Source of the DNA: Actinopolymorpha pittospori
GTDB taxonomy: Bacteria; Actinomycetota; Actinomycetes; Propionibacteriales; Actinopolymorphaceae
Length of the DNA: 64,000 nt
Direction: 5' to 3'
NCBI RefSeq assembly: GCF_014873875.1
Contig: NZ_JADBEM010000001.1
Location: 5,890,001 to 5,954,000 of the forward strand
Both the position numbers and the translations under genes were made by a program. The notes under the pieces are model-generated. The model was given only the letters and a program-made list of their open reading frames with translations. It was not told the DNA's origin and did no database searches. Positions 35,416-44,338 of the stretch are shown here, one piece after another (the stretch's first letter is position 1; each line of letters starts with the position of its first letter).

Positions 35416-36390
35416 TCAAGCTGACCGGTATGTGGACGATGCGAGCCGTACCAGGTTCCGCCTGACCTGCTCTGCGAACCACGGGTCATCCCGCCGGAAG
35501 GGTTTGATGGCCCACCAGAGCATGGACGACCACGCGAGAAGGATCGTCTCCAGTCTCTCAAGTGTCGGCGGGTCTCCTGTTGGAAGGCCGAGCGACCGTC
35601 GCGCCTCGGCAAGGAGCGGAACCAGCCTGGGGGTCCGTTCCTTGCCCGAAAGCATTTGCGCGTAGGCGGCGTCCCAGGCCCAGCTTGCGGTCCGTGGGAT
35701 CGGGTCGATGAGGAGGAGTGGGCCTCCTGGGGCCTCTGACAGCGCGTTGTCGAAGTGCACGTCGCCGTGGCATCGAACACGAGGGCATTGTTCGTCGATC
35801 CACCTCATGTCGTGGTGCAGCCTGGCCAGGACTTCCTTGCCCGGGCCCGGACAGTCGGCTTTGATTGCGTCAGGCATGCACCACTCGAAGAACCCCGCGT
35901 CGATCGGGTAGGTCATTTTGTCGATGTCGTGTGCCACCTGTTGGAAGCGCGCCGCCGCGAGCATCAGGTTGCGGCAGTCGGCGGGGCAGCCGGAGTCGAT
36001 GTGGTGGGGTGCTCTCCGCAGAACGAGCCAACCCATGTCCACATCGCCCAGACGCCGGCCGCTGGCATACACATGAGGCACCAGTCCGGGCGCGCGGCGC
36101 GAGATGGCAGACATCCACTCAAGCTCGATCACACTGGCGTTCAGCTTCACCATGACGGACTCGCCCGTGGGTGCCCAGACCGCCCGAAAGAACGTGCCCA
36201 TGTCGCCGGTCGTCCGCGGCACGTACTGGATCTCTGTCAACTCCGCGAGTAGGGGTTCACGGCCGATCTGTTCGTACAGGAACCTGGTGACCTCTGGTGC
36301 GTCCACCAAGACTTCGCCGTCCCAGAGATCCAAGGCAGCCCTCCCGTTCCCGTGCGGGCGCGCGACCCGCCATCGACCGCAGGATGGCAT
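35416..36390 (-). CDS. Aminoglycoside-phosphotransferase-fold kinase
   Basis: A 324-residue member of the APH/choline kinase fold. I start at ATG 36390, where CGAGG lies five bases upstream; a TTG 19 codons earlier is possible. ATP-binding Lys in SVMVKLNASVIELEWMSAIS near 95; catalytic loop VRCHGDVHFDNALSE near 215 (H-G-D-x-H-x-x-N complete); metal Asp in LLLIDPIPRTASWAWDAA near 235. A CPADCRNLM segment sits in the insert before the loop. Complete motif set suggests an active kinase; substrate unknown, resistance not implied. Confidence 0.8.
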   Translation of the reverse strand: MPSCGRWRVARPHGNGRAALDLWDGEVLVDAPEVTRFLYEQIGREPLLAELTEIQYVPRTTGDMGTFFRAVWAPTGESVMVKLNASVIELEWMSAISRRAPGLVPHVYASGRRLGDVDMGWLVLRRAPHHIDSGCPADCRNLMLAAARFQQVAHDIDKMTYPIDAGFFEWCMPDAIKADCPGPGKEVLARLHHDMRWIDEQCPRVRCHGDVHFDNALSEAPGGPLLLIDPIPRTASWAWDAAYAQMLSGKERTPRLVPLLAEARRSLGLPTGDPPTLERLETILLAWSSMLWWAIKPFRRDDPWFAEQVRRNLVRLASSTYRSA

Positions 36391-36619
36391 TGGAACCTCG
36401 AATGTGCCATCGGATATGTGGTGCCCCGCAATGGTCGGGGACCACAAGCGCCGGGCCGACGACCTCCGGAGCGCAACCGGTCAGCTCGCGCAACGGATCT
36501 GGAGAGGTCAACCGGTATGCAGGAGAAGCCGAGCGGGACGACAGGCACGACCAGGACTCCGTCCCAGCCTTCCAGGCTGGTCGTAGGAAGCGCCGAGCGA
36601 GGATGGTGGCTCAGGTCTC

Positions 36620-37429
36620 TCACCGGGGGCCGGGCAGTTCTGGTTTCGTGAATGTGACGGCGTAGCCGGTGAGCTTGCCGAGCATGCGGTAGATGTGCCA
36701 GAGGCAGTCGCCGAGCATGATGTCGTAGTTGGCCTGTCCGAACTGTTCGATGTAGCGCTGGGGTTGTCGCACCAAGCGGGCGGCGTAGAGCAGGCGTCGA
36801 CCTGCGGTCCCGTGCTGCTCCTGGGAGAGTTCACCCCACTCGCTGCGGTAGTCGACCTGCTCGTTGATGGTGAGCCCGGCACGGCGCAGCGCGTGTTCAA
36901 CGTCGGCTGGGTGCAGCGGGCTGGGTGCCAGTGGCTTCCACAGTTGGCTGATTTCTGCGTCGGTGATCCGCGGATCGTTGAGGACCAAGTAGACCAGCCC
37001 TCGGCCGCCGGGGCGCAGGACTCGGGTGAACTCCGTCATGGCGGCAGGTAGGTCGGTGTACATCAGGGACTCACGGCAGAAGATCAGGTCGACCTGGGCG
37101 TCGTCGAGGGGTATCGACTCAGCTGTTGCGTCGGCGAAACGGACGGCGCCGCTTCCCAGTGTTTCGGCCTCTTTGGCTGCGTCGGCGGTGCGGTAGAAGG
37201 GGTCGATGCCAAGGACGGTGAACCTGAAGCGTCGGGCGAGTTCGATGGCTTGCCGACCGCGGCCGCAGCCGACGTCGACGACTCTGGAGCCAACCGGCAG
37301 GTCCATCGCCGAGACGAGTTCGAAGAGTGAGTCAGGGCCGCGGGGGTCCAGTGTCGTGTCCAGGGCCGTGTGGAACGCGTCCTCGATCGCGTCGAAGTGC
37401 CCGTGTGTTGCCACCACGTCGTTTGTCAT
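36620..37429 (-). CDS. Class I SAM-dependent methyltransferase
   Basis: A 269-residue methyltransferase. The start at 37429 has GGGAGG upstream. Motif I is VVDVGCGRGRQAIELARR near 50-67, the acidic residue after beta-2 in LGIDPFYRTAD near 73, FADATAESIPLDDAQVDLIF near 97-116 gives motifs II/III, and LRPGGRGLVYLVL near 145 the post-motif. The C-terminal part (YRSEWGELSQEQHGTAGRRL) resembles small-molecule methyltransferases. Divergent from the small gene at 37473 with only 43 bases between starts, so the two share a promoter region. Confidence 0.85.
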   Translation of the reverse strand: MTNDVVATHGHFDAIEDAFHTALDTTLDPRGPDSLFELVSAMDLPVGSRVVDVGCGRGRQAIELARRFRFTVLGIDPFYRTADAAKEAETLGSGAVRFADATAESIPLDDAQVDLIFCRESLMYTDLPAAMTEFTRVLRPGGRGLVYLVLNDPRITDAEISQLWKPLAPSPLHPADVEHALRRAGLTINEQVDYRSEWGELSQEQHGTAGRRLLYAARLVRQPQRYIEQFGQANYDIMLGDCLWHIYRMLGKLTGYAVTFTKPELPGPR

Positions 37430-37472
37430 CGTGACCTCCCGCTCGGATGTGGTCCCACGGTACTTTGGTCCC

Positions 37473-37775
37473 ATGGTCCCGGCGAGTGAGAATTCGCGTC
37501 CTCGGATCGATCGGGTGCAGATCGGTGTCCGGATGGAACGCAGCATGGTCAAGGTCCTCAAGGCGTTGGCGGAGTTCGAGGGTCTGACGCTCGGTCAGCT
37601 TCTGGAGAAGATCGTTCTGCACTCGTTCGAGCCGGTGCCGGGCGAAGAGGGTGAACTGTCGGCGAGTCCGCACAGCAAGCGGGCGCTGGAGGCGGTCGCC
37701 GATTTCAAGCGGATCTACGGGATGGACGTGGACGGGCGTGAACTGCGACAGCCGGAACCTGGCGACGGCGCGTGA
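37473..37775 (+). CDS. Small conserved-type protein, possible ribbon-helix-helix
   Basis: A 100-residue protein (MVPASENSRPRIDRVQIGVR start). The segment RVQIGVRMERSMVKVLKALA followed by EFEGLTLGQLLEKIVLHSFE has the strand-helix-helix spacing of ribbon-helix-helix DNA binders; the tail SPHSKRALEAVADFKRIYGM is helical and charged. The divergent methyltransferase start is 43 bases away, which would allow it to regulate both. I do not recognise a named family; the fold suggestion is inference. Confidence 0.6.
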   Translation: MVPASENSRPRIDRVQIGVRMERSMVKVLKALAEFEGLTLGQLLEKIVLHSFEPVPGEEGELSASPHSKRALEAVADFKRIYGMDVDGRELRQPEPGDGA

Positions 37776-37781
37776 CGTGGG

Positions 37782-37801
37782 CCAACCGACATCAGTTGGC
37801 G
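37782..37801. terminator. Possible bidirectional terminator between convergent genes
   Basis: GCCAAC and GTTGGC, 8 bases apart, form a short hairpin between the small gene stop at 37775 and the stop of the convergent monooxygenase, which it overlaps. Short stem and no U-tract, so only tentative. Confidence 0.3.
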
Positions 37802-39336
37802 GGCTTGCCGAACCAGCGGGAGAGGTGGTCGTCCAGGTCCTGCTGATCGTCGCCGATCCAGGCGACGTGGCCGTCGGGGCGCAGCAGGACGCACGGAACA
37901 TCCAGTACCGCAGTCGGATCCGCGAGGTAATCGACCCGGTCTGACCAACCGCCGACGGTCAGGCGTTCGGTGCGGTCCAGCAGCAGGCCGCGGCCGCGAT
38001 GCAGCAGACCGTAGAGGTGGCCCTGTTTCACGTCGATGTCGCGCAGGCGGCGGCCGAGCAGGTCGGGGCCTTCGCCGAAGTTGTAGCGGATGCCGATCGC
38101 GGTGATCTTCTCGATCAGATAGCGGTTCACCTCGTCGAAGTCCATCAGTTCGGTGAGCAGCCTGCGCACGGCCTGCGGGCCCGGTTCGGTGGACAGCAGT
38201 TCCATCTGCGCGCGGGTGTTGTCCAGCACGTCCTCGGCGACCGGATGACGTTCGGCCTGGTAGGAGTCCAGCAGTGTTTCCGGCGCCCAGCCGCGGATCT
38301 GTGCGGCCAGTTTCCAGCCGAGGTTGAATGCGTCCTGAACGCCCAGGTTGAGGCCCTGTCCGCCGGTGGGTGGATGGATGTGTGCCGCATCGCCGGCCAG
38401 CAACACCCGCCCGACCCGATAACGTTCGGCTAGTCGGGTGGCATCCCCGAAGCGGGACAACCAGCGCGGGGAGTGCACGCCGAAATCGGTTCCGGCGATG
38501 GCGCACAGCTGTTGTTTGAAATCCTCGAGGGTGGGCGGTTCCGCGCGATCGCTGACTCCCCCGACGGGGACTACGACGCGATAGACCCCGTCGCCGAAGG
38601 GCCTCAGACTGAATTGGTTGTTGGTCTCGTGGATTTCGGTCACCTTGGCGGCGATCTCCTCCTGCGGCACATCCACTTCCATCTCGCCCATCAGCGTCTC
38701 GGTCCGCGAGGGCTCGCCGGGGAAGCCGACGCCGAGCAGTTTGCGCACCGTACTGCGCCCGCCGTCACAGCCGACGAGATAGCGCGAACGTAGCCGTTCA
38801 CCGTCGGCCAGCTCGACGGTCACACCCTCGTCGTCCTGTTCGAAATCGGCCACCGCACAACCGCGCCGGACCTGCACACCCAGTTCGATCGCATGTTCTT
38901 CGAGCAGGTGAACGATGACCGGCTGCGGGACGCCAAGCAGATAGGCGTGCGCGGAATCCAGGCCCTCGGGCGCGGGTTTTGTGATGGCGGCGAAGAATCC
39001 GCCGGCCGGACGCTGTCTTCCGTGTTCGAGAATGCGATCCAGCAGCCCGCGCATTGCCATCAGCTCGGTACTGCGAATATGCAGACCGACTATGCGGACG
39101 AACGACACGGGCTCGGTTTCCTTCTCCAGAACGAGTACCCGCACATCGTGCAGCCGCAGTTCGGAGGCCAGCATCGCGCCGGTCGGCCCGCACCCGGCAA
39201 TGATCACGTCGAACATGAGGGGCGCGCGATCGGCGCCGGAGGCCGGCGACCGGAGTCCGGGGACGTCGCCCACGGTGAAGTCGCGCTCGACCATGCCGTT
39301 CGACGACAACTCGGGGGTGGACTGCGGAGAGTGCAT
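37792..39336 (-). CDS. FAD-dependent monooxygenase, rifampin-monooxygenase-like
   Basis: A 514-residue class A flavoprotein hydroxylase. The conserved core begins MFDVIIAGCGPTGAMLASEL (ATG 39216), but that ATG has no ribosome site, while ATG 39336 has AAAGG upstream, so a 40-residue N-terminal extension is likely. The GxGxxG motif is in that opening; YLVGCDGGRSTVRKLLGVGF is the DG motif; VLLAGDAAHIHPPTGGQGLN is the GD motif. The long identical-looking run through FKQQLCAIAGTDFGVHSPRW, LSRFGDATRLAERYRVGRVL and TRAQMELLSTEPGPQAVRRL follows Rox/Iri enzymes that inactivate rifamycins by hydroxylation. Single gene. Substrate assignment is by family resemblance. Confidence 0.8.
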   Translation of the reverse strand: MHSPQSTPELSSNGMVERDFTVGDVPGLRSPASGADRAPLMFDVIIAGCGPTGAMLASELRLHDVRVLVLEKETEPVSFVRIVGLHIRSTELMAMRGLLDRILEHGRQRPAGGFFAAITKPAPEGLDSAHAYLLGVPQPVIVHLLEEHAIELGVQVRRGCAVADFEQDDEGVTVELADGERLRSRYLVGCDGGRSTVRKLLGVGFPGEPSRTETLMGEMEVDVPQEEIAAKVTEIHETNNQFSLRPFGDGVYRVVVPVGGVSDRAEPPTLEDFKQQLCAIAGTDFGVHSPRWLSRFGDATRLAERYRVGRVLLAGDAAHIHPPTGGQGLNLGVQDAFNLGWKLAAQIRGWAPETLLDSYQAERHPVAEDVLDNTRAQMELLSTEPGPQAVRRLLTELMDFDEVNRYLIEKITAIGIRYNFGEGPDLLGRRLRDIDVKQGHLYGLLHRGRGLLLDRTERLTVGGWSDRVDYLADPTAVLDVPCVLLRPDGHVAWIGDDQQDLDDHLSRWFGKPAN

Positions 39337-39671
39337 CGGTGTTGCCTTTCGGGAGTGCGTTGTTGTCGAGGCGCTCCCGGCGACACCTACGTCAATCGCC
39401 CGACCGTGACGGGAAGGGGGAGCACCCACATCGATACAGCGTTCATGGGTCTCACCTCCTCAGGCGGCGTCACGGTCACCTGCAAGCTACAAGCCCGAGC
39501 ATCACCCGTCCAATCCTTTCCCGGCCACGTGATCACGACTCCACTGTCAACGAGACATCGGCGGCGGGGGACATCGGTGCAGGTCTGACAGGCAAAGGTC
39601 CAGGTCAGCGGTGTGTGGCAGACCGTCCGGCGCCCTGCCGGGCCTCGTGCACAACGTCGACCGCGATCAGC
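39337..39671. other. Upstream region of monooxygenase, no gene seen
   Basis: About 335 bases between two minus-strand genes. I searched for the rifamycin-associated inverted repeat known upstream of such genes in streptomycetes and saw none. Confidence 0.4.
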
Positions 39672-40583
39672 TCAGCCACGCTGGGTCATCCAACGAATCG
39701 GGTCACCACCGTCGAGGTCGTCCAAACCAAGGTCATGCAAGGCACCCGCGACCAGGGTGCGGCGATGAGCGGCGAAGGTGAGCACGTGCGCGATCACCGC
39801 GCCGAACGTATAGACCTCAACGTTCTCACCCGGACAGATGATTGACTCATCGAGACGCCCCTGCTCGCAGACCTCGCGGACAGCCGTGAGGAAGGCCGGA
39901 CCCGCCTCGGCATGCCGATCGCGCATATGCGCGACGGATTCGCCGCGCTCGACGGCGAAGTCGTATGCCTTGCCCTCGATCGCTGCGCCCCACATGTCCA
40001 GCTGGCCGACCAGCCGGGACGGTAGGGAACGCAGCGTCGGCTCGTCGTCGACACCTTCCACCGACAGCTCGATGCGTTCGTCGAGCTGGTCATCGCGCAA
40101 CCGTTCCGCACGGATGAGCATCTCGCCGACGAGCCAGACATGGTGCTCCACCATCGAGACGAGGACGTCCATCGAACTCACCTCCCGTTGGGCCGGCAGC
40201 CGCAGGCTGCCCGGCGGATGGAAATGGACACCGTTCGGCGATTCGATCTGGAGTCGAGTCGGCGAGTGGCGCCACTGGGCAGGTGGCGACCCGTACGCTC
40301 GCACGAACGCGCGGGTAAACGACTCGTGCGCCGAATAGCCGGCCTCGACGCCAACGTCGAGGACCGAGTGGGTCGTGGTCAGCAGCCGATACGCCGCGCG
40401 TTCAAGCAGCACCCGCCGCCGCAGCCGCCCGGGTGACTTCCCAGCCGTCGCGGCGATAACCCGGTCGAAGTGAAACCTCGACAGGTACACCCGCTGAGCC
40501 AAGTCAGCGCTCGTCGCCTCGTGCTCATCGAGCGCCTCCGTCAGCACCTCGACGAACGCTGCGAACACGTCCGGTGGCCTCAT
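39672..40583 (-). CDS. AraC-type regulator fused to a DinB-like domain
   Basis: A 303-residue two-domain protein, start MRPPDVFAAFVEVLTEALDE at 40583. Residues about 10-105 are an AraC/XylS DNA-binding pair of helix-turn-helices (TSADLAQRVYLSRFHFDRVI and SVLDVGVEAGYSAHESFTRA, FVRAYGSPPAQWR). From about 145 comes a DinB-like helical bundle (SMDVLVSMVEHHVWLVGEML, TFGAVIAHVLTFAAHRRTLV) carrying the three spaced His residues of the fold. Such fusions suggest a regulator whose sensor binds a metal or thiol cofactor, but the ligand is unknown. Confidence 0.8.
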   Translation of the reverse strand: MRPPDVFAAFVEVLTEALDEHEATSADLAQRVYLSRFHFDRVIAATAGKSPGRLRRRVLLERAAYRLLTTTHSVLDVGVEAGYSAHESFTRAFVRAYGSPPAQWRHSPTRLQIESPNGVHFHPPGSLRLPAQREVSSMDVLVSMVEHHVWLVGEMLIRAERLRDDQLDERIELSVEGVDDEPTLRSLPSRLVGQLDMWGAAIEGKAYDFAVERGESVAHMRDRHAEAGPAFLTAVREVCEQGRLDESIICPGENVEVYTFGAVIAHVLTFAAHRRTLVAGALHDLGLDDLDGGDPIRWMTQRG

Positions 40584-40669
40584 GCGCCCATCCTTCAATG
40601 GTGGCCCGATGTCCCGCTTGACAGATTTTGCTGCGCTGGAGCCCGGGATGACGACCACGCGAGGCTACA

Positions 40670-40790
40670 TTCGTTCGGCGATTCCCGACGGACAGCGATG
40701 AGGAGGGCCTGCTTCCTCCCCCACAGATCGGCGACACGTCCAGTGAGCACGAGTACCGGGGCGAAGACGATCGCATTCGCGTCGAGTACC
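40670..40790 (-). pseudogene. MFS transporter fragment
   Basis: A 40-codon minus-strand piece reads DANAIVFAPVLVLTGRVADL, WGRKQALLIAV. The GRVADLWGRKQALL stretch is the loop 2-3 motif of major facilitator transporters, with the helix before it. No start, no remaining helices. A gene stump beside another stump (ALDH, next entry). Confidence 0.55.
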
Positions 40791-40799
40791 TAGGACAAC

Positions 40800-40968
40800 C
40801 GGAAAGACTCGAACCCGGGAAGGACGAGCCGATCCCCTCCCGCTTCGGCGGCATCAAGGGCAGCGGCTACGGCAAGTCCGGTGGACGTCCGGGCTGCGGG
40901 AGTTCACCGAAGTCCAGTGGATCACCATCGAAGGTACCCAGCCGCCGCGCTACCCCATCCGCCGTATA
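40800..40968 (+). pseudogene. Aldehyde dehydrogenase C-terminal fragment, frameshifted
   Basis: DEPIPSRFGGIKGSGYGKSG followed, one frame over, by LREFTEVQWITIEGTQPPRY, PI. This is the last 50 residues of an aldehyde dehydrogenase (FGG-KGSGYGREGG...EFTE motif) on the plus strand, opposite to the intact ALDH gene beside it, and not a duplicate of it. One indel near 40893 shifts the frame. Confidence 0.6.
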
Positions 40969-41031
40969 AGTTCGGTGCGTCGCCGTCCGGCCGCACGACG
41001 CGGCCAGTGTGGATTCGACGGCGGGCCGTGT

Positions 41032-42471
41032 TTACGGGTGGTAGATCGACTGCAGCCGCTGATAGGACTGCAGGCCTTCGGGGCCGAGTTCGCGGCCCAG
41101 TCCGCTTGTCTTCATTCCTCCGTAGGGCGAGGTGATGTCGGGCAGATAGCCGTTGACGCCGATGGTGCCGGTCTGGATACGGCCAGCCAGCTCCGTGCCT
41201 CGGTCTGGATCCTGGGTCCATATGGTGCCCCCGAGGCCGTAGGGCGAGTCGTTCGCGATGCGTATCGCATCGTCCTCGAGGTCATAACCGGTGATACTGA
41301 GGACGGGACCGAAGATCTCCTCCCGCGCGATGGTGGAGGCGTTGTCGACATCGGCGAAGATGGTCGGTTCCACGAACCAGCCGTGGTCGAGCCCTGGAGG
41401 GCGGCCTCCACCGGTGGTGAGACGTGCTCCGCTGCTTTTACCCTGGGCGATGTAGTCCTCCACCCGTGCGCGTTGGCGCGAGTTGACCAGTGGGCCGATC
41501 TGGGTGGTCGTGTCGAGTGCATCGCCCACTTTCGCGTCATGGGCCATCGCGGCGTAGAACTCGACGACCTCCTCGTATCGGCTGCGCGGTGCCAGGATCC
41601 GGGTGCAGGCGTAGCAGGTCTGTCCGTTGTTGAGAAGGCTCGCTGCGAAGAGTTGCTCGGCGTGGCCGGCCAGGTCCGCGTCGTCGAGGATCACCGCCGC
41701 CGACTTTCCGCCTAGTTCCAGGGTCACTGGCCGCAGCGACTGGGCGCAGGATGCGGCGATGTGTTGGCCGGCGGCGGTCGAACCCGTGAAGGTGACCTTG
41801 TCGACGTCGGGGTGTGCGACGAGATGGGCTCCGACCTCGCGGCCGCCGGGCACGACGTTGACCACGCCTTCGGGTAGACCGGCCTGCGCTATCGCCTCCG
41901 CCAGCAGGACCGAGTCGAGGACAGTCTCCGGCGCGGGCTTCAGGACGACAGTGCATCCTGCTGCCAGCGCCGGTGCGAGCTTGGTGAACGCGAGCGCCTG
42001 GGGATAGTTCCATGGTGTGATGGCGGCGACTACTCCTATCGGTTGGTGTCGTACCAGCGTGGTTCCGATGGGTATGCCGACCCGCTCATCTTTTTCGGGG
42101 GCCTCGGACACCAGCGTTGCGTAGTAGCGCAGGAGACTGGCCGGCACGCTGCCCTCGATGGCCGTCGCTGTGGAGATCGGCATGCCGTTCTGCGAGCTGA
42201 CGCGGGCCGACATCTCCTGGCTTCGGGCGTCGAGTTCGTCCGCGAGACGCATCAAGGACTCGGCACGGCGAGCAGGTTCCCAGTCGGCCCAACCACCGGG
42301 GGTGTCGAATGCGGTCCGAGCCGCCTCGACAGCACGGTCGATGTCGGCGTCCACGCCTTCCGGCACCGAACCGAGTGGTTGTTCGTCGCTGGCCGATGCG
42401 ACGGTGATCTTCTGATCACCACTCGGCGCGACCCATCGTCCTCCGATGAACAGACGATCCGATTCCATCAT
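41032..42471 (-). CDS. Aldehyde dehydrogenase
   Basis: A 479-residue NAD(P)+-dependent aldehyde dehydrogenase. VVAAITPWNYPQALAFTKLA near 145-165 and CTVVLKPAPETVLDSVLLAE near 173 are the cofactor loop; VTFTGSTAAGQHIAASCAQS near 225; general base Glu in VTLELGGKSA near 253; catalytic Cys in NNGQTCYACTRILAPRSRYE near 287; EEIFGPVLSI near 385; C-terminal SPYGGMKTSGLGRELGPEGL. Length and motifs are complete. It lacks an operon partner in this window. An ALDH stump sits just behind its stop on the opposite strand. Substrate not predictable. Confidence 0.9.
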   Translation of the reverse strand: MMESDRLFIGGRWVAPSGDQKITVASASDEQPLGSVPEGVDADIDRAVEAARTAFDTPGGWADWEPARRAESLMRLADELDARSQEMSARVSSQNGMPISTATAIEGSVPASLLRYYATLVSEAPEKDERVGIPIGTTLVRHQPIGVVAAITPWNYPQALAFTKLAPALAAGCTVVLKPAPETVLDSVLLAEAIAQAGLPEGVVNVVPGGREVGAHLVAHPDVDKVTFTGSTAAGQHIAASCAQSLRPVTLELGGKSAAVILDDADLAGHAEQLFAASLLNNGQTCYACTRILAPRSRYEEVVEFYAAMAHDAKVGDALDTTTQIGPLVNSRQRARVEDYIAQGKSSGARLTTGGGRPPGLDHGWFVEPTIFADVDNASTIAREEIFGPVLSITGYDLEDDAIRIANDSPYGLGGTIWTQDPDRGTELAGRIQTGTIGVNGYLPDITSPYGGMKTSGLGRELGPEGLQSYQRLQSIYHP

Positions 42472-42968
42472 GAAACTCCAGTGCCGATATCGATGTCTCC
42501 ACTACGTGGAATCTCCCGGCCAGGACCGGTCCGAAAGTCGGACTGATCTGTCGTTTAGCTGTGGTTCGTTCGGAACTGCGGATATTTCGACTTGTTATAG
42601 ATCGCAATTGCGTGCGTCTTCGTAGCCTGCTAAACACCGCAGTCCTGATGCGGCCCAACACCGAAAGCGAAGATCTTCTTCGCATGAAGCCTACGTCGGG
42701 TCAGGCTTCCTCAGCGGCTCGGCAGCCGCGTGACGATCGTCACCGAGCGACTTCGACCACCACCCGCAATGACGCGAACGTTGCCTCGGACATGCAGGCA
42801 AGTACGCGTGCGGCGAGGTCGGTTGGTGCTAAATACCCGGGTACTCCGCGTCGGCCGCGTAGGCGGTGTTCATCTCGGCAAGGTTCTCGAGCTCGGGCGG
42901 CCGCATCGTTGCGGCGAGTGGCTGGCTCTGCCGTAGAGTTTCCGGCGGGAACGATGCGAAGGAGCCCG
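42472..42968. other. Divergent promoter region, no gene seen
   Basis: About 0.5 kb between the ALDH start and the methyltransferase start. Less GC-rich near 42560-42700, which fits promoters. An upstream extension of the methyltransferase frame is open here but has no coding character. Confidence 0.4.
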
Positions 42969-43781
42969 ATGAGTACCCTGCATCAGAGCCCCGGACGATC
43001 GGCGGACGGGAGCGCCGGCGACGCGGACTACGGCCGGATCGGTGCTGGTTACACCTCCTACCGGCAGCCCGAACCGCAGATCGAAGTGGCCATTCGTCGC
43101 GCCCTCGGCGATGCTCGCACAGTCCTCAACGTCGGGGCCGGAGCAGGCTCGTACGAGCCGCGCGACCTCGACGTGACCGCGGTCGAGCCGTCGGCGCAGA
43201 TGCGCGCCCAGCGGCCCGCTGGCCGGGTCGCGGCGATCGATGGCACAGCCGAGGATCTGCCGTTCGCCGACAACTCCTTCGACGCGGCGATGGCCACCTT
43301 CACCGTGCACCAGTGGTCCGACCTGAAGGCCGGTCTGGCCGAGGTACGCCGTGTCACCCGCGGGGCGGTCGTCGTACTGACCTGCGACCCGACGCTGCTG
43401 CGCAGGTTCTGGCTGTACGACTACGCGCCCGAAGCGATCGACACCGAAGCGCGCCGCTACCCACCCGTCGACGCGATCGCCTCCGGCCTCGGTCGTGGCC
43501 AGGTCGCTTCACTACCGATCCCGCTGCACTGCACCGACGGGTTTGGTGAGGCCTACTACGGACGGCCAGAACGACTCCTTGACCCAGGAGCGCGGAAGGC
43601 GAACTCAGCCTGGAGTTTCGTCGGCCCGGAGGTCCACGAGCGCTTCGAGACGGACCTCGGTCGTGACCTGTCCGACGGGAGCTGGGACGCCAAACACGGC
43701 CATCTGCGCGAACAGCCTCACTTCGAGGGGTCCCTCGTCCTGATCGTGTCGCCCGGCGACCGCAGTGGGGGAGTCGCATGA
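42969..43781 (+). CDS. Class I SAM-dependent methyltransferase
   Basis: A 270-residue methyltransferase, start at 42969 behind GAAGGAG. YGRIGAGYTSYRQPEPQIEV near 23-42, motif I VLNVGAGAGSYEP near 53-65, DVTAVEPSAQM near 70, AEDLPFADNSFDAAMATFTV near 95-114, and LAEVRRVTRGAVVVLTCDP near 125-143. The WLYDYAPEAIDTEARRYPPV segment marks the subgroup near UbiE/trans-aconitate-type enzymes. Its stop overlaps the ATG of a broken pyridoxamine-phosphate-oxidase-like gene (ATGA), so they formed one operon. Substrate unknown. Confidence 0.85.
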   Translation: MSTLHQSPGRSADGSAGDADYGRIGAGYTSYRQPEPQIEVAIRRALGDARTVLNVGAGAGSYEPRDLDVTAVEPSAQMRAQRPAGRVAAIDGTAEDLPFADNSFDAAMATFTVHQWSDLKAGLAEVRRVTRGAVVVLTCDPTLLRRFWLYDYAPEAIDTEARRYPPVDAIASGLGRGQVASLPIPLHCTDGFGEAYYGRPERLLDPGARKANSAWSFVGPEVHERFETDLGRDLSDGSWDAKHGHLREQPHFEGSLVLIVSPGDRSGGVA

Positions 43782-44280
43782 GGGGACCTGCTCAGACCAC
43801 GAATCTGCGCGCGCTTCTTCGGAGTGTGCCGACTCAAGGAACGTCGAGGAGGCCGGGTGGCAGTTCGCGAGTAACTCCACCAGCCGCAAGGGTCTCGAAC
43901 TGGCCGGGCGACCGGCCGCGGCGTTGACGTTCTACTGGGTACCGATGGCACGTCAGGTACGGATCAGTGGCGCCGTCGTGGCGTCGGAGCCGGATGAGAG
44001 GGCACGCGATTTCCTCGCCAGGTCCGAGTCTGCTCGGGCTGCCGCGCTGATGGGCAGGCAGAGTCATCCGCTCGGCGCCCAGACAGACATGGACGAGGCC
44101 CTGGCCAAGGCCTCGGCCCGGATCGGCGAGGACCCCGACACGGTCGCGCCGGGCTGGACCCTCTACACCCTGCGGCCTGAGGAGGTGGAGTTCTGGCAGG
44201 CAGACCCGGATCGGCGCCACCTACGCCTGCAGTACCGACGACACGACTCGGCCTGGACCCGAACCCTGCTGTGGCCGTGA
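43778..44280 (+). pseudogene. Pyridoxamine-5'-phosphate-oxidase-like gene with internal deletion
   Basis: Translation from the coupled ATG at 43778 gives TTNLRALLRSVPT, the usual PdxH-type opening, then goes out of frame. In another frame from about 43850 the rest is intact: GWQFASNSTSRKGLELAGRP, AAALTFYWVPMARQVRISGA, RAAALMGRQSHPLGAQTDMD, TLYTLRPEEVEFWQADPDRR, LRLQYRRHDSAWTRTLLWP. About 55 residues between the two parts, including half of the FMN site, are missing, so a deletion with frameshift has joined the ends. The downstream part alone has no good start. Confidence 0.75.
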
Positions 44281-44338
44281 CGAGCACCCCCGCGCGGGCA
44301 GCCGTCTGCGACCGGCGGGGTTGAGTAACCTCGCCCGC

